The notes beneath the pieces were generated by a model. The model made no database searches and had not been told where the DNA came from. It was given only the letters and a program-made list of their open reading frames with translations. Positions 54,937 through 63,228 of a stretch of 64,000 nucleotides of DNA are shown in pieces. A program made the translations under genes and the position numbers. Position 1 is the stretch's first letter. Every line of letters starts with the position of its first letter. The DNA is from Rhodospirillales bacterium (GTDB lineage: Bacteria; Pseudomonadota; Alphaproteobacteria; Acetobacterales; Acetobacteraceae): contig JANXTF010000065.1 in NCBI GenBank assembly GCA_025352565.1, forward strand, positions 1 to 64,000, written 5' to 3'.

Positions 54937-56364
54937 ATGCTCGCCACCAGTCCAGCCTTCAAGCAGAACGCCACCGAGGCGCTGGGCAACCCCAGCTTGC
55001 AGAAGGCCCTGCACCGCACCCGCCCGCAATCCAGCGGCAAGCGGGCCGCCGCCGTGGCTGCCCTGCCGGAATTCGAGCGGCTGCGCGACATCGGGCGGGA
55101 CATCAAGGACCACACGCTCGCCCACCTCGATTTCTATCTGGAAACCTATGCCGATAACGTCGAGCGGGCCGGGGGACACGTGCATTGGTGCTCCAGCGCC
55201 GACGACGCCCGCGATGCCGTGCTGCAAATCTGCCGCCGCGCGGATGCCCGCACCGTTACCAAGGGCAAATCCATGGTGTCCGAGGAACTCGCCATCAACG
55301 AACACCTCGAGAAGCACGGCATCACGCCGATCGAGACCGATCTCGGCGAGTACATCCTGCAAATCCGCGGCGAGCCGCCCAGCCACATCATCGGCCCGGC
55401 CTTCCACCTCAACCGCGAGGACTGGGAGGAAAGCTTCCGCAAGGTCCATACCGACCTCCCGGCCGACCGGGTGTTCCACGAGCGCCGCGACATCATGACC
55501 GAGGCGCGGGTCCTGCTGCGGGAGAAGTTCCTGGCGGCCGACGTGGGCATCACCGGCGCCAATTTCCTGATTGCCGAGAGCGGCAGTTCGGTGATCGTCA
55601 CCAACGAGGGCAACGGGGATCTGACGCAAACCTTGCCCCGCGTGCATATCGTGCTCGCCAGCATCGAGAAGGTGGTGCCGACGCTGGAGGACGCCACCAG
55701 TCTGCTGCGGCTGCTCGCCCGCTCTGCCACCGGGCAGGATTTCTCGGTCTACACCACGTTCTCCACTGGCGGGCGCCGCCCCGGAGACCTCGACGGACCG
55801 GAGGAGTACCATGTGGTGCTCGTGGATAACGGCCGTTCCGGCATGGTCGGCACCGAGTTCCACGACATGCTGCGCTGCATCCGCTGTGCCGCCTGCATGA
55901 ACCATTGCCCGGTGTATTTCGCGGTCGGCGGCCATTCGTACGGCTGGGTTTATCCCGGCCCGATGGGCAGCGTGCTGACGCCCGCGCTGATCGGCATCGA
56001 CAAGGCCGCAAACCTGCCCAACGCCTCCACCTTCTGCGGCAAGTGCGAAGGCGTCTGCCCGGTGAAGATCCCGCTGCCAAAGCTGATGCGTCATTGGCGC
56101 GAGCGTGAATTCGAACGCCATCTGACGCCCGCCATCGCGCGTGCCAATCTCGGCCTGTGGGCCTGGTTCGCGCGGCGCCCCGCGCTGTACCGTCTGGCCA
56201 CCCGCGCCGCCGCCGTGGGTCTCGGCCTCATGGGCGGCAAGCGCGGCCGGTTCACGAAGCTGCCGTTCGCGGGCAGCTGGACCGACGGGCGGGACCTGCC
56301 GGCCCCGGAAGGCGACACCTTTTTCGCCCGCTATGCCCACGCCCAGCGCAAGGCGAAGCCATGA
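54937..56364 (+). CDS. lutB: LutB-like iron-sulfur protein of L-lactate oxidation
   Basis: A 475-residue subunit. An N-terminal LUD-type domain (about 60-290, with LIAESGSSVIVTNEGNG) is followed by a ferredoxin-like pair of 4Fe-4S sites: CIRCAACMNHCP and CGKCEGVCPVKIP. This matches LutB of the lactate utilisation complex. GGGAGG lies ten bases before the ATG at 54937. Its stop overlaps lutC (ATGA). About 136 bases with no gene separate it from the maoC-like gene. Confidence 0.95.
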   Translation: MLATSPAFKQNATEALGNPSLQKALHRTRPQSSGKRAAAVAALPEFERLRDIGRDIKDHTLAHLDFYLETYADNVERAGGHVHWCSSADDARDAVLQICRRADARTVTKGKSMVSEELAINEHLEKHGITPIETDLGEYILQIRGEPPSHIIGPAFHLNREDWEESFRKVHTDLPADRVFHERRDIMTEARVLLREKFLAADVGITGANFLIAESGSSVIVTNEGNGDLTQTLPRVHIVLASIEKVVPTLEDATSLLRLLARSATGQDFSVYTTFSTGGRRPGDLDGPEEYHVVLVDNGRSGMVGTEFHDMLRCIRCAACMNHCPVYFAVGGHSYGWVYPGPMGSVLTPALIGIDKAANLPNASTFCGKCEGVCPVKIPLPKLMRHWREREFERHLTPAIARANLGLWAWFARRPALYRLATRAAAVGLGLMGGKRGRFTKLPFAGSWTDGRDLPAPEGDTFFARYAHAQRKAKP

Positions 56365-57044
56365 GCCGCCAGGCGATCCTCGGCGCCATCCGGCGCGGCC
56401 TGCGGCGAGGCGAGTTGCCGGAGGACCAGAAACTCGGCCTCCGCGCCCGCCTGACTGCCCATCCGCGCCACCTGATCCCAGCGCGCAGCCAGGTGCCGCG
56501 CCCGGCGCAGATCGCGCTGTTCATCCGCAACGTGGAGAAGGAATTCGGCACCGTCGCGCGGGTGACGGACGCGGCCGGGATTCCCCCGGCGGTCGCCGAA
56601 TACCTCGCCGCCCAGAACCTGCCGACCGCCTTCGCCATGGCGCCCCACCCGGAACTCCGTTCGATCCCATGGGACAGCAGGCCGTTGCTGCACCCAAGGG
56701 AGGGCCGCGCCGAGCCGACCGACCTGGTCAGCGTGCAGCACGGCTATGCCGGCATCGCCGAGACCGGCACGCTCATGCTGCCGTCGTCGCCCGAGCGGCC
56801 GACCACGCTGAACCTGCTGTGCGATACCGCCATCGTGGTGCTGCGGGTCAGCAATGTGTGCGGACCCTATGAGGACGCGTGGGATCGGCTCCGTGCCGAG
56901 CCCGGCTTCATGCCCCGCAACGTCATGCTGGTCACCGGCCCGTCGCGCTCGGCCGATATCGAGAGCACGCTCGAACTCGGCGCCCATGGCCCGCGCCGGG
57001 TTCACGTCATCCTGCTGGACGACGACCCGGCCGCCATTGGCTGA
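56361..57044 (+). CDS. lutC: LutC-like subunit of L-lactate oxidation (LUD domain)
   Basis: A 227-residue LUD-domain protein, the third subunit of the LutABC complex. Family marks are VSVQHGYAGIAETGTLMLPS with the loop near the ligand, SSPERPTTLNLLCDTAIVVL and LVTGPSRSADIE followed by STLELGAHGPRRVHVILL. No lactate permease (LldP) or LutR-type regulator lies next to it. The Smr gene starts two bases after its stop. Confidence 0.94.
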   Translation: MSRQAILGAIRRGLRRGELPEDQKLGLRARLTAHPRHLIPARSQVPRPAQIALFIRNVEKEFGTVARVTDAAGIPPAVAEYLAAQNLPTAFAMAPHPELRSIPWDSRPLLHPREGRAEPTDLVSVQHGYAGIAETGTLMLPSSPERPTTLNLLCDTAIVVLRVSNVCGPYEDAWDRLRAEPGFMPRNVMLVTGPSRSADIESTLELGAHGPRRVHVILLDDDPAAIG

Positions 57045-57045
57045 C

Positions 57046-57603
57046 ATGCGGGCAGCGCGCCGCAAGCAGCTGACCGAGCGGGACCGGGAGGAATGGGCCG
57101 TGTATGTCCAGCACGTCGCCCCGCTGCCCGGCCGCGCGATGCCGGAACCGCCGCCGCCGCCGATCCCGGTACAGCCGGTCTCGGTACAGCCGGGCATGGT
57201 GCAACCGGGCAGCGAGCCGACTGCGTTGGTCACGCCGAAATGCCGACCGCAGCAGCCGAAAACCATCGCCGTGGGCGACGCGCCTTCCGGTCTCGACAAA
57301 TCCAGCTGGAACCGGCTGCGCACCGGCAAGCTCGCGCCACAACGCACGCTCGACCTGCACGGCCGCACCGCCCAGCGCGCCTTTCATGCGCTCAACGCAT
57401 TCCTCGCGAACGCGCAAGCGGATGGATTGCGCTGCGTGGAAGTTATCACCGGGCGCGGCGTGGGAGAGAATGGCGGCGTGATCCGGCGCGAATTTCCGCT
57501 CTGGATCAATCTGCCCGCGCTCCGTCCGCTCGTGCTGGCCGCGAGCCATCCGCACGCCGCCAACCCCGGCTCCGTCCGCTTGCTGCTTCGCCGCCCGCGA
57601 TGA
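57046..57603 (+). CDS. Smr-domain protein
   Basis: A 185-residue protein. A variable proline-rich N-terminus (with VQP repeats near 40-60) is followed by a C-terminal Smr domain: TLDLHGRTAQRAFHALNAF with the DLHG motif and VITGRGVGENGGVIRREF. Smr domains nick or resolve DNA or cleave RNA; bacterial stand-alone members have weak or disputed activity. In relatives it usually follows Tim44-mltA directly; here the lut cassette lies between. Its stop overlaps the XRE regulator start (ATGA). Confidence 0.93.
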   Translation: MRAARRKQLTERDREEWAVYVQHVAPLPGRAMPEPPPPPIPVQPVSVQPGMVQPGSEPTALVTPKCRPQQPKTIAVGDAPSGLDKSSWNRLRTGKLAPQRTLDLHGRTAQRAFHALNAFLANAQADGLRCVEVITGRGVGENGGVIRREFPLWINLPALRPLVLAASHPHAANPGSVRLLLRRPR

Positions 57604-58001
57604 CCCCGTTCGGCGCGCGGTTGCGGGCATTGCGGGTCGAACGCGACATGACGCTGAAGGCAATGGCGGCGCAGTTGCACGTCTCGGCGGCCTATCTCTC
57701 CGCGTTGGAGCACGGCAAGCGCGGAGCGCCTGGCACCGGATTGGTGCATCAGGTGTGCGATTGCCTCGGGCTGATCTGGGACGAAGCCGAGGAATTGGCC
57801 AAGCTCGCCCGCCTGTCCCATCCCCGCGTGGTGGTGGACACCGCCGGCCTCACCCCGGAGCAGACGGCGCTTGCCAACCGTATCGCCCAGACCATCCACC
57901 GATTGACGCCGGAGGCGGTGGCGACGCTCCATGGATTTCTGGATCTAACGGCACCGCAGGCAAAACCGCGTTTGCGAAGGCTGGCGGGGCGCGGCGGTTA
58001 G
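57600..58001 (+). CDS. XRE-family helix-turn-helix regulator
   Basis: A 133-residue regulator. An N-terminal Cro/CI-type HTH (about 3-60) is clear: ALRVERDMTLKAMAAQLHVS, then AAYLSALEHGKRGAPG. The C-terminal half is helical and uncharacterised. It is translationally coupled to the Smr gene (ATGA), a pairing common in alphaproteobacteria. Targets are unknown; it could regulate its own operon. It ends nine bases before the end of the facing maf gene. Confidence 0.92.
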   Translation: MTPFGARLRALRVERDMTLKAMAAQLHVSAAYLSALEHGKRGAPGTGLVHQVCDCLGLIWDEAEELAKLARLSHPRVVVDTAGLTPEQTALANRIAQTIHRLTPEAVATLHGFLDLTAPQAKPRLRRLAGRGG

Positions 58002-58010
58002 CAGAAGTCG

Positions 58011-58604
58011 CTACGCCACGATTGCCCCCGTCTGGCGCAAGAACCCCAGCAGCGGCAGCAGCGGCAGCCCCAACACCGAGCTATGGTCGCCCGCCACCGT
58101 GTCGAACAACTGCACCCCCAGTCCCTCGAGCCGGTAAGCGCCGACGCTCGACAGCAATGCGTGGCCTTCCCGCGCCAAATAATCGTCGAGAAACCCATCC
58201 GAGAACGCCCGCATGGTCAGGCGCGGCCGGGCGATATGGGTCCAGAGACGATCGCCGCCGCGCTGGCACAGCACCGCCGTCACCAGCATGTGCGTCCGCC
58301 CTCGGAGCGCCAGCAGATGCGACCTCGCCTCGGCCATAGTCGCCGGTTTGTCGAACCAACGCTCCTCGCATACCAGCAATTGATCCGCGCCGATCACGAT
58401 GGCGTCCGGCACCGCCCGTGCCACCCGCATCGCCTTCATCTCGGCCAGAAGCACCGCCGTGTCATCGGCCGAGACACCCTCCGCCCGCGCCCCGCGTTTA
58501 ACCGCGCCTTCGTCGATCGCGGCGGGCCGCACCTCGAAATCGAGCCCGGCTGCCGCCAGCAGCGCCCGACGGGTGGCCGAACCGCTCGCCAACACCAGCT
58601 TCAC
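58011..58604 (-). CDS. Maf-like nucleotide pyrophosphatase, second copy
   Basis: A 197-residue Maf-family protein: [40 protein letters not shown] and [21 protein letters not shown]. In the first motif Ser-Ala-Thr replaces the usual Ser-Pro-x, and Y-x-L-E-G replaces YxIQG, features of the YceF (m7GTP) branch and its relatives. It starts with GTG overlapping the ppsR stop (GTGA). A Maf gene next to ppsR beside the origin is the arrangement in Caulobacter. The first copy lies behind infA. Confidence 0.92.
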   Translation of the reverse strand: MKLVLASGSATRRALLAAAGLDFEVRPAAIDEGAVKRGARAEGVSADDTAVLLAEMKAMRVARAVPDAIVIGADQLLVCEERWFDKPATMAEARSHLLALRGRTHMLVTAVLCQRGGDRLWTHIARPRLTMRAFSDGFLDDYLAREGHALLSSVGAYRLEGLGVQLFDTVAGDHSSVLGLPLLPLLGFLRQTGAIVA

Positions 58605-59464
58605 AAGGACGCCGTTGCCTCCTTGCGGCGCCGTTCGTGCCAAGATTCCATCAACTGCAGCACGGTCGCCGCCGTCTCCTCGATCGAACGGCGCGTCACG
58701 TCGATCACCGGCCAGCCACGCCGCGTGCATAGTCGCCGTGCCCATAGCAGTTCGGCCTTCACCGCCTCCTGATCGACATAGTCGCCGGTATCCTGGCGCA
58801 CGGCACCCGTATTGGCGCCCGTGCCGATCATGCGGAGCCGATGACGGCGGATTTCGATGAGGGCGTCCGCATCGAGCGTCAGGCCGACCACCGGACAGAC
58901 GGGATTTTCCAGACCGGGTGCGTCCATCAGGCCGGGCACCAGCGGCACGTTCGCCGCCTTCACGCCGCGGTTGGCCAGATAGAACGAAGTGGGGGTTTTC
59001 GAGCTTCGCGACACGCCCACCAGGCACACATCGGCCTCGGCGATCCCCGCCTGGGCCTGCCCGTCATCATGCGCGAGCACGAAATGCATCGCGTCGATGC
59101 GGCGGAAGTAATCCGCGTCCAGCACGTATTGCCGTCCCGGCCGGGACGCCGCCTGTTCGCCAAGTTGGTCCTGGAACATCGCCATCACCGGATCGAGCAC
59201 GTTCACCAATTGCAGACCCAGCCGCTCGCAGGTGGTTGTCATTTCCGCCCGCAGCCCCTTCTCGATCACGGTGGACAGCACCGGCCCCGGCTCGGCTTCG
59301 ATGCCCTCCAACACGCGGTGCAACTGAAAGCGGGTCCGGATCAGGCTCCAGCGATGATAGACGATGCTTGCGCGCTCGAACTGCGACACCGTCGCGCGGG
59401 TGATCGAATTGAGGGTTTCGCCCGTGGAATCGGACACCAGATGCAGGTTGATGCGATCGGTCAT
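58601..59464 (-). CDS. ppsR: PEP synthase / PPDK regulatory protein (DUF299)
   Basis: A 287-residue bifunctional kinase/phosphorylase that switches pyruvate, water dikinase or pyruvate, phosphate dikinase on and off by phosphorylating a Thr. Signature features: [20 protein letters not shown] at the N-terminus, P-loop [19 protein letters not shown] (core 150-157), and [17 protein letters not shown]. It is divergent from hemE across the candidate origin and precedes maf. Which dikinase is the target cannot be said. Confidence 0.95.
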   Translation of the reverse strand: MTDRINLHLVSDSTGETLNSITRATVSQFERASIVYHRWSLIRTRFQLHRVLEGIEAEPGPVLSTVIEKGLRAEMTTTCERLGLQLVNVLDPVMAMFQDQLGEQAASRPGRQYVLDADYFRRIDAMHFVLAHDDGQAQAGIAEADVCLVGVSRSSKTPTSFYLANRGVKAANVPLVPGLMDAPGLENPVCPVVGLTLDADALIEIRRHRLRMIGTGANTGAVRQDTGDYVDQEAVKAELLWARRLCTRRGWPVIDVTRRSIEETAATVLQLMESWHERRRKEATASL

Positions 59465-59588
59465 GCGCCTGAGGATAGCGGGGATAAGTCGTGCCGCCAG
59501 TGTTTGTTGAAGTTCGGTGGCGAATCACGGGGATGCTTTGTCACATCCGGCCAGGTCCGCCGCCACGATCATTCACGGAATCGAGAGG

Positions 59589-59597
59589 TGGGGATAA
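59589..59597 (-). promoter_or_regulatory. DnaA-box-like site, 8/9 match
   Basis: TGGGGATAA differs at one position from TGTGGATAA, the complement of the TTATCCACA box. It lies 89 bases from the perfect box, in the opposite orientation. Confidence 0.45.
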
Positions 59598-59685
59598 CCG
59601 GCAAACGCGCGTCCGCTCCGTCACTTGCCGCGATCGGCTAATGTGGACAGATTGCCGTGCGAATCCGAGAGGCCGGGGTACCCCG

Positions 59686-59694
59686 TTATCCACA
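59686..59694 (+). promoter_or_regulatory. Perfect DnaA box beside hemE
   Basis: TTATCCACA, the exact consensus. It is followed at once by an AT-rich stretch with runs of T, a pattern seen at the unwinding side of bacterial origins. Read with the other matches in this gap, it supports oriC. Confidence 0.65.
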
Positions 59695-59764
59695 GGGTTC
59701 CTCTACCCCTCCATAAGTTCTTTTAAGATTCTTTCTTTTGGAAGATGAAGGCGACAGGTCTGGG

Positions 59765-60793
59765 ATGGCGACGACCAAGCGGTTGCTCCGCGTGCTGGCA
59801 GGCGAAGCATCCTGGCCCCCGCCGATCTGGCTGATGCGTCAGGCGGGGCGGTTCCTGCCCGAATACCGTGCCGTTCGGGCCAAGGCCGGGGACTTCATGT
59901 CGCTGGTCACCAACCCGGAGATGGCGGCCGAAGTCACTTTGCAGCCGGTACGCCGGTTCGGCATGGATGCGGCGATCATCTTCAGCGACATTCTCGTGCT
60001 GCCCTGGGCGCTTGGGCAGGGCCTGAAGTTCGAGGCGGGCGAGGGACCGGTGCTGCCGCCGATCCGCGACCGCGCCGGCATCGAGGCGCTCGACCCGACC
60101 CAGCTCGCCGGCCGCGTGGCACCGATCCAGGAGAGTCTGCGCCGGGTAAAGTGCGAGGTGGGGGATGCGGCGCTGATCGGCTTTGCCGGCGCACCGTTCA
60201 CCGTCGCGTGCTACATGGTCGAAGGCGGCGGTTCGAAGGATTTTTCCGCAACGCGGGCGATGGCCCATGGCGACCCGGCGATGTTCGGCGCGCTGCTTCA
60301 CATCATCGAGGCGGCGACCGTGGAGTTCCTGTCCGCCCAGATCGAGGCGGGGGCCGAAGTCGCGATGCTGTTCGACAGCTGGGCCGGCATTCTTTCGCCC
60401 CGGCTGTTCCAGCGCCATGTCACCGAACCCACCGGCCGGATAGCCGCCGCCTTGCGTGCCCGCCATCCGGAAATTCCGGTCATCGGCTTCCCGCGCCTCG
60501 CTGGCACCATGATCGGTGACTACGCCCGGAAGGCCGGAGTGCAGGCTGTCGCGATGGACACCGCTGCCGACCCGCGCGTGGTCCGCACGCTGGTGCCTGA
60601 CCATCTGGCGTTGCAGGGCAATCTCGATCCTCTCGCCGTGGTCGCCGGTGGGCAGACCATGCGCGAGGAGACGGCGGGATTGCTCGACGCCATGCGCGGC
60701 CGCCCGTTCGTGTTTAATCTGGGCCATGGCATCGTGCCCCAGACGCCGCCCGGGCATGTGGCCGAACTGGTGGCCCAGGTCCGCGCGGCATGA
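59765..60793 (+). CDS. hemE: Uroporphyrinogen decarboxylase
   Basis: Removes four carboxyl groups from uroporphyrinogen III in haem synthesis. The 342-residue product has PPIWLMRQAGRFLPEYRAVR, the family N-terminal signature with the active-site Arg, FSDILVLPWALGQGL with the catalytic Asp region, GFAGAPFTVACYMVEGGGSK and MLFDSWAGILSP. ATG 59765 gives the normal start; a TTG at 59738 would add nine residues. Its stop overlaps hemH (ATGA). Confidence 0.97.
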   Translation: MATTKRLLRVLAGEASWPPPIWLMRQAGRFLPEYRAVRAKAGDFMSLVTNPEMAAEVTLQPVRRFGMDAAIIFSDILVLPWALGQGLKFEAGEGPVLPPIRDRAGIEALDPTQLAGRVAPIQESLRRVKCEVGDAALIGFAGAPFTVACYMVEGGGSKDFSATRAMAHGDPAMFGALLHIIEAATVEFLSAQIEAGAEVAMLFDSWAGILSPRLFQRHVTEPTGRIAAALRARHPEIPVIGFPRLAGTMIGDYARKAGVQAVAMDTAADPRVVRTLVPDHLALQGNLDPLAVVAGGQTMREETAGLLDAMRGRPFVFNLGHGIVPQTPPGHVAELVAQVRAA

Positions 60794-61869
60794 CCGAGGC
60801 TTTGCCCCGCGTCGCGGTCGTGCTGTTCAACCTTGGCGGGCCTGACAAGCCGAGCAGTATCCGCCCGTTTCTGGTGAACCTGTTCAGCGATCCGGCGATT
60901 TTGCGGGTGCCGTTCTTTGTGCGACCGATCCTGGCGCGCATCATCGCCTGGGCCCGCGTAAAACCCGCCACCGCCAACTACGCCATCCTGGGCGGAAAAT
61001 CGCCGTTGCTGGAACTCACCCTTGAGCAGGCACGGGCGTTGGAGGCGGCAATGCCGGATTTGGATGTCCGTTGCTTCACGGCGATGCGCTACTGGCATCC
61101 GTTCAGTTTGCAGGTCGCTCGCGAGGTTCAGGACTGGAATCCGGACGAGATCGTGCTCCTGCCTCTCTATCCGCATTTTTCCACCACCACCACCGGCAGT
61201 TCGCTGACGGCCTGGCGCGAGGCGGCGGCGAGAGTGGGGCTGATCAAGCCGGTCAGCACGGTGTGCTGTTACCCGGTCGATCCCGGCTTCGTGGCCGCCA
61301 CCGCCGCCATCGTTCGCCGCGCCTATGCCGAGGCACGGGCGGCGCTCGATCCCACCATTCCCCTGCGGCTGCTGTTCTCCGCCCACGGCTTGCCGGAGAG
61401 CATCGTGAAGCACGGCGATCCCTACCAGTTCCAGATCCAACGCACGGTCGCTGCCGTCTGTGCCGACCTCGCCATTCCCGACCTCGATCACCGCGTCTGC
61501 TACCAATCCCGCGCCACCCCGCAGAAATGGATTTCGCCTTCCACCGAGGCCGAGATCGAGCACGCCGCTGCTGAAAAGGTCGCGATCCTCGTGGTGCCGA
61601 TCGCCTTCGTTTCAGAGCATTCCGAGACGCTGGTGGAGTTGGATGTCGAATACCGCGAGGTTGCGATGCGGCAGGGCGTTCCGGCCTATTTTCGCGCGCC
61701 CGCGCAGAACAGCGACGCTGGGTTTATCGCGGCCCTCGCCGATCTGGTGCGCGCGGCGCGGGCAAGGGGTGTCGGGTTGCACAGCTACGCGGGCGCCGGA
61801 GCCTGCCCGAAGACGCACCGCGACTGCCCCCATATCCGTGCCGGCTCGCGGGACCGCTGCGCCGCGTGA
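60790..61869 (+). CDS. hemH: Ferrochelatase
   Basis: Inserts iron into protoporphyrin IX. The 359-residue protein shows VVLFNLGGPDKPSSIRPFLV, YPHFSTTTTGSSL, FSAHGLPESIVKHGDPYQ with the catalytic His, CYQSRATPQKWISPS and PIAFVSEHSETLVELDVEY. The C-terminus has three cysteines, ACPKTHRDC and RDRC, which may join another Cys to bind a 2Fe-2S cluster, as in Caulobacter ferrochelatase. It overlaps hemE at the start and the HAD gene at the end (GTGA). Confidence 0.97.
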   Translation: MTEALPRVAVVLFNLGGPDKPSSIRPFLVNLFSDPAILRVPFFVRPILARIIAWARVKPATANYAILGGKSPLLELTLEQARALEAAMPDLDVRCFTAMRYWHPFSLQVAREVQDWNPDEIVLLPLYPHFSTTTTGSSLTAWREAAARVGLIKPVSTVCCYPVDPGFVAATAAIVRRAYAEARAALDPTIPLRLLFSAHGLPESIVKHGDPYQFQIQRTVAAVCADLAIPDLDHRVCYQSRATPQKWISPSTEAEIEHAAAEKVAILVVPIAFVSEHSETLVELDVEYREVAMRQGVPAYFRAPAQNSDAGFIAALADLVRAARARGVGLHSYAGAGACPKTHRDCPHIRAGSRDRCAA

Positions 61870-62570
61870 TCCGCATGGCAGAGGAGTTGATGCGCGCTCG
61901 CAAGCACCGTTTGCAATTGGTGATCTTCGATTGCGACGGCGTCATCGTGGACAGCGAGGCCATCGCCAACCGCGTGGTCGCGGCTTCACTCGTGGCCGAA
62001 GGTTGGCCGATGACGGTCAGCGATGCGGAAAGTCTGTTTCTCGGCATGACCTTGCCTGACATGGTTCCGGTGATCGAGGCGCGCCTCGGCCGTCCATTGT
62101 CGTCGCAATGGTATCCCGCTCTGGTGAGCCGGCTGGTTCAGGCACTGGGCCAAGAGGCCATCGCCATCCCGGGCGCGGTCGAGGCGATGCGCGCGGCGAC
62201 CGCGATGGGACTTTCGTGGCGGGTGGCGTCCAATTCCGGGCATGGAGAATTGGCCGCCAAGTTCGCCTGCCTCGGCCTGTCGGATTTTGTCGCCGGCCGG
62301 GTTCATAGTCACACCGACGTCACCCATGGCAAACCGGCTCCAGACCTGTTCCTCGCCGCCGCAGCCGCGGAGGGCGTGCCGCACTCCTCGTGCCTCGTCA
62401 TCGAGGACAGCGTGCCGGGCACCCGCGCCGCCGCCGCCGCCGCTATGGATTGCCTGGGTTACTGCCCCCATGGACGCGCCGCCGGCCTGGTCGCCGAGGG
62501 CGCTGTGCCAATCGGTTCGATGTTCGACCTGCCCGCCTTATTTGCGCTGGGCATTGGGCACCCGGCATGA
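61866..62570 (+). CDS. HAD-family phosphatase (CbbY/phosphoglycolate-like)
   Basis: A 234-residue haloacid-dehalogenase-type hydrolase. Motif I is FDCDGVIVDSE with the nucleophilic Asp, motif II in WRVASNSG (Ser), motif III KPAPDLFLAA (Lys), motif IV VIEDSVPGTRAA (Asp). Helical cap insertion after motif I places it with the CbbY, phosphoglycolate phosphatase and beta-phosphoglucomutase group. Start GTG 61866 overlaps hemH; an ATG at 61875 is an alternative. Its stop overlaps hemJ. Substrate unknown, and its place inside a haem operon gives no clear clue. Confidence 0.9.
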   Translation: MIRMAEELMRARKHRLQLVIFDCDGVIVDSEAIANRVVAASLVAEGWPMTVSDAESLFLGMTLPDMVPVIEARLGRPLSSQWYPALVSRLVQALGQEAIAIPGAVEAMRAATAMGLSWRVASNSGHGELAAKFACLGLSDFVAGRVHSHTDVTHGKPAPDLFLAAAAAEGVPHSSCLVIEDSVPGTRAAAAAAMDCLGYCPHGRAAGLVAEGAVPIGSMFDLPALFALGIGHPA

Positions 62571-63019
62571 CATTCGATTTCCTGGTTCCGTTCTATCTCT
62601 GGACCAAATCCTTCCATCTTATCAGCGTGATCGCCTGGATGGCTGGCATCTTCTATCTGCCGCGCCTGTTCGTGTACCATTGCGGCGTCGAGCGCGGATC
62701 GGCGGAGGGTGAACGTCTCAAGGTCATGGAACGCCGCCTGCTCAAGCAGATCATGAGCCCGGCCATGATGGCCACCTGGACCTTTGGCATCCTGCTGGTA
62801 CTCACGCCGGGCGCAGTCGATTGGCATTCGGGATGGTGGCACATCAAGCTGCTGTCGGTGCTGCTGATGACCGGGTTCCAGGGGGCGATGTCCAAATGGC
62901 GGCGAGACTTCATGGAGGACCGCAATACGCGGCCTCACACTTTCTATCGGCTGGCCAACGAGGTGCCGACGGTGCTGATGGTGATAATCGTTATCATGGC
63001 GATCGTGAAGCCGTTCTGA
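62567..63019 (+). CDS. hemJ: HemJ, protoporphyrinogen IX oxidase
   Basis: A 150-residue inner-membrane protein with about four helices that oxidises protoporphyrinogen IX and binds haem b. Family marks: LWTKSFHLISVIAWMAGIFY with the essential His near residue 16, LPRLFVYHCGVE with a second His, and WWHIKLLSVLLMTG, then FYRLANEVPTVLMVIIVIMA. The ATG at 62567 overlaps the HAD stop. With hemE and hemH it completes late haem steps in one unit. Confidence 0.94.
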   Translation: MTFDFLVPFYLWTKSFHLISVIAWMAGIFYLPRLFVYHCGVERGSAEGERLKVMERRLLKQIMSPAMMATWTFGILLVLTPGAVDWHSGWWHIKLLSVLLMTGFQGAMSKWRRDFMEDRNTRPHTFYRLANEVPTVLMVIIVIMAIVKPF

Positions 63020-63228
63020 GAGACAATTGACGCCTTCGCCGCGCGGTGCCTATGCTGTTCCAAGCTCAATCCGCGCTCCAGGTGGGTGAGCCCGCTTCTC
63101 TCCTCCTCGCGGACATGTCGGCCTTTCGGTCAGGCACTTCCTTCCTGGCACCCAGGCTGGACGAACCCGCTCCCCTGATTCTCCCTCTGCCGCCGGATCG
63201 TCCGGGGCGATACGACAAGGCGACCCAG

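Larger units (their letters stand above)
59465..59764. other. Candidate chromosomal replication origin (oriC)
   Basis: A 300-base gap between the starts of divergent ppsR and hemE. It contains a perfect DnaA box (59686-59694), an 8/9 match on the other strand (59589-59597), and two 7/9 matches (59479-59487, 59642-59650). An AT-rich stretch of about 40 bases (59711-59750, about 70% AT) follows the perfect box, resembling an unwinding element. In Caulobacter and Rickettsia the origin lies between hemE and the RP001-type (DUF299) gene, and genes here (maf, coaE, dnaQ, secB, hemH, rho) are typical neighbours. Function is inferred. Confidence 0.65.

Noticed and set aside
57093-57600. Long upstream extension of the XRE regulator frame
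   Set aside because: It is the shadow of the Smr gene; the ATGA start at 57600 gives a normal HTH N-terminus.
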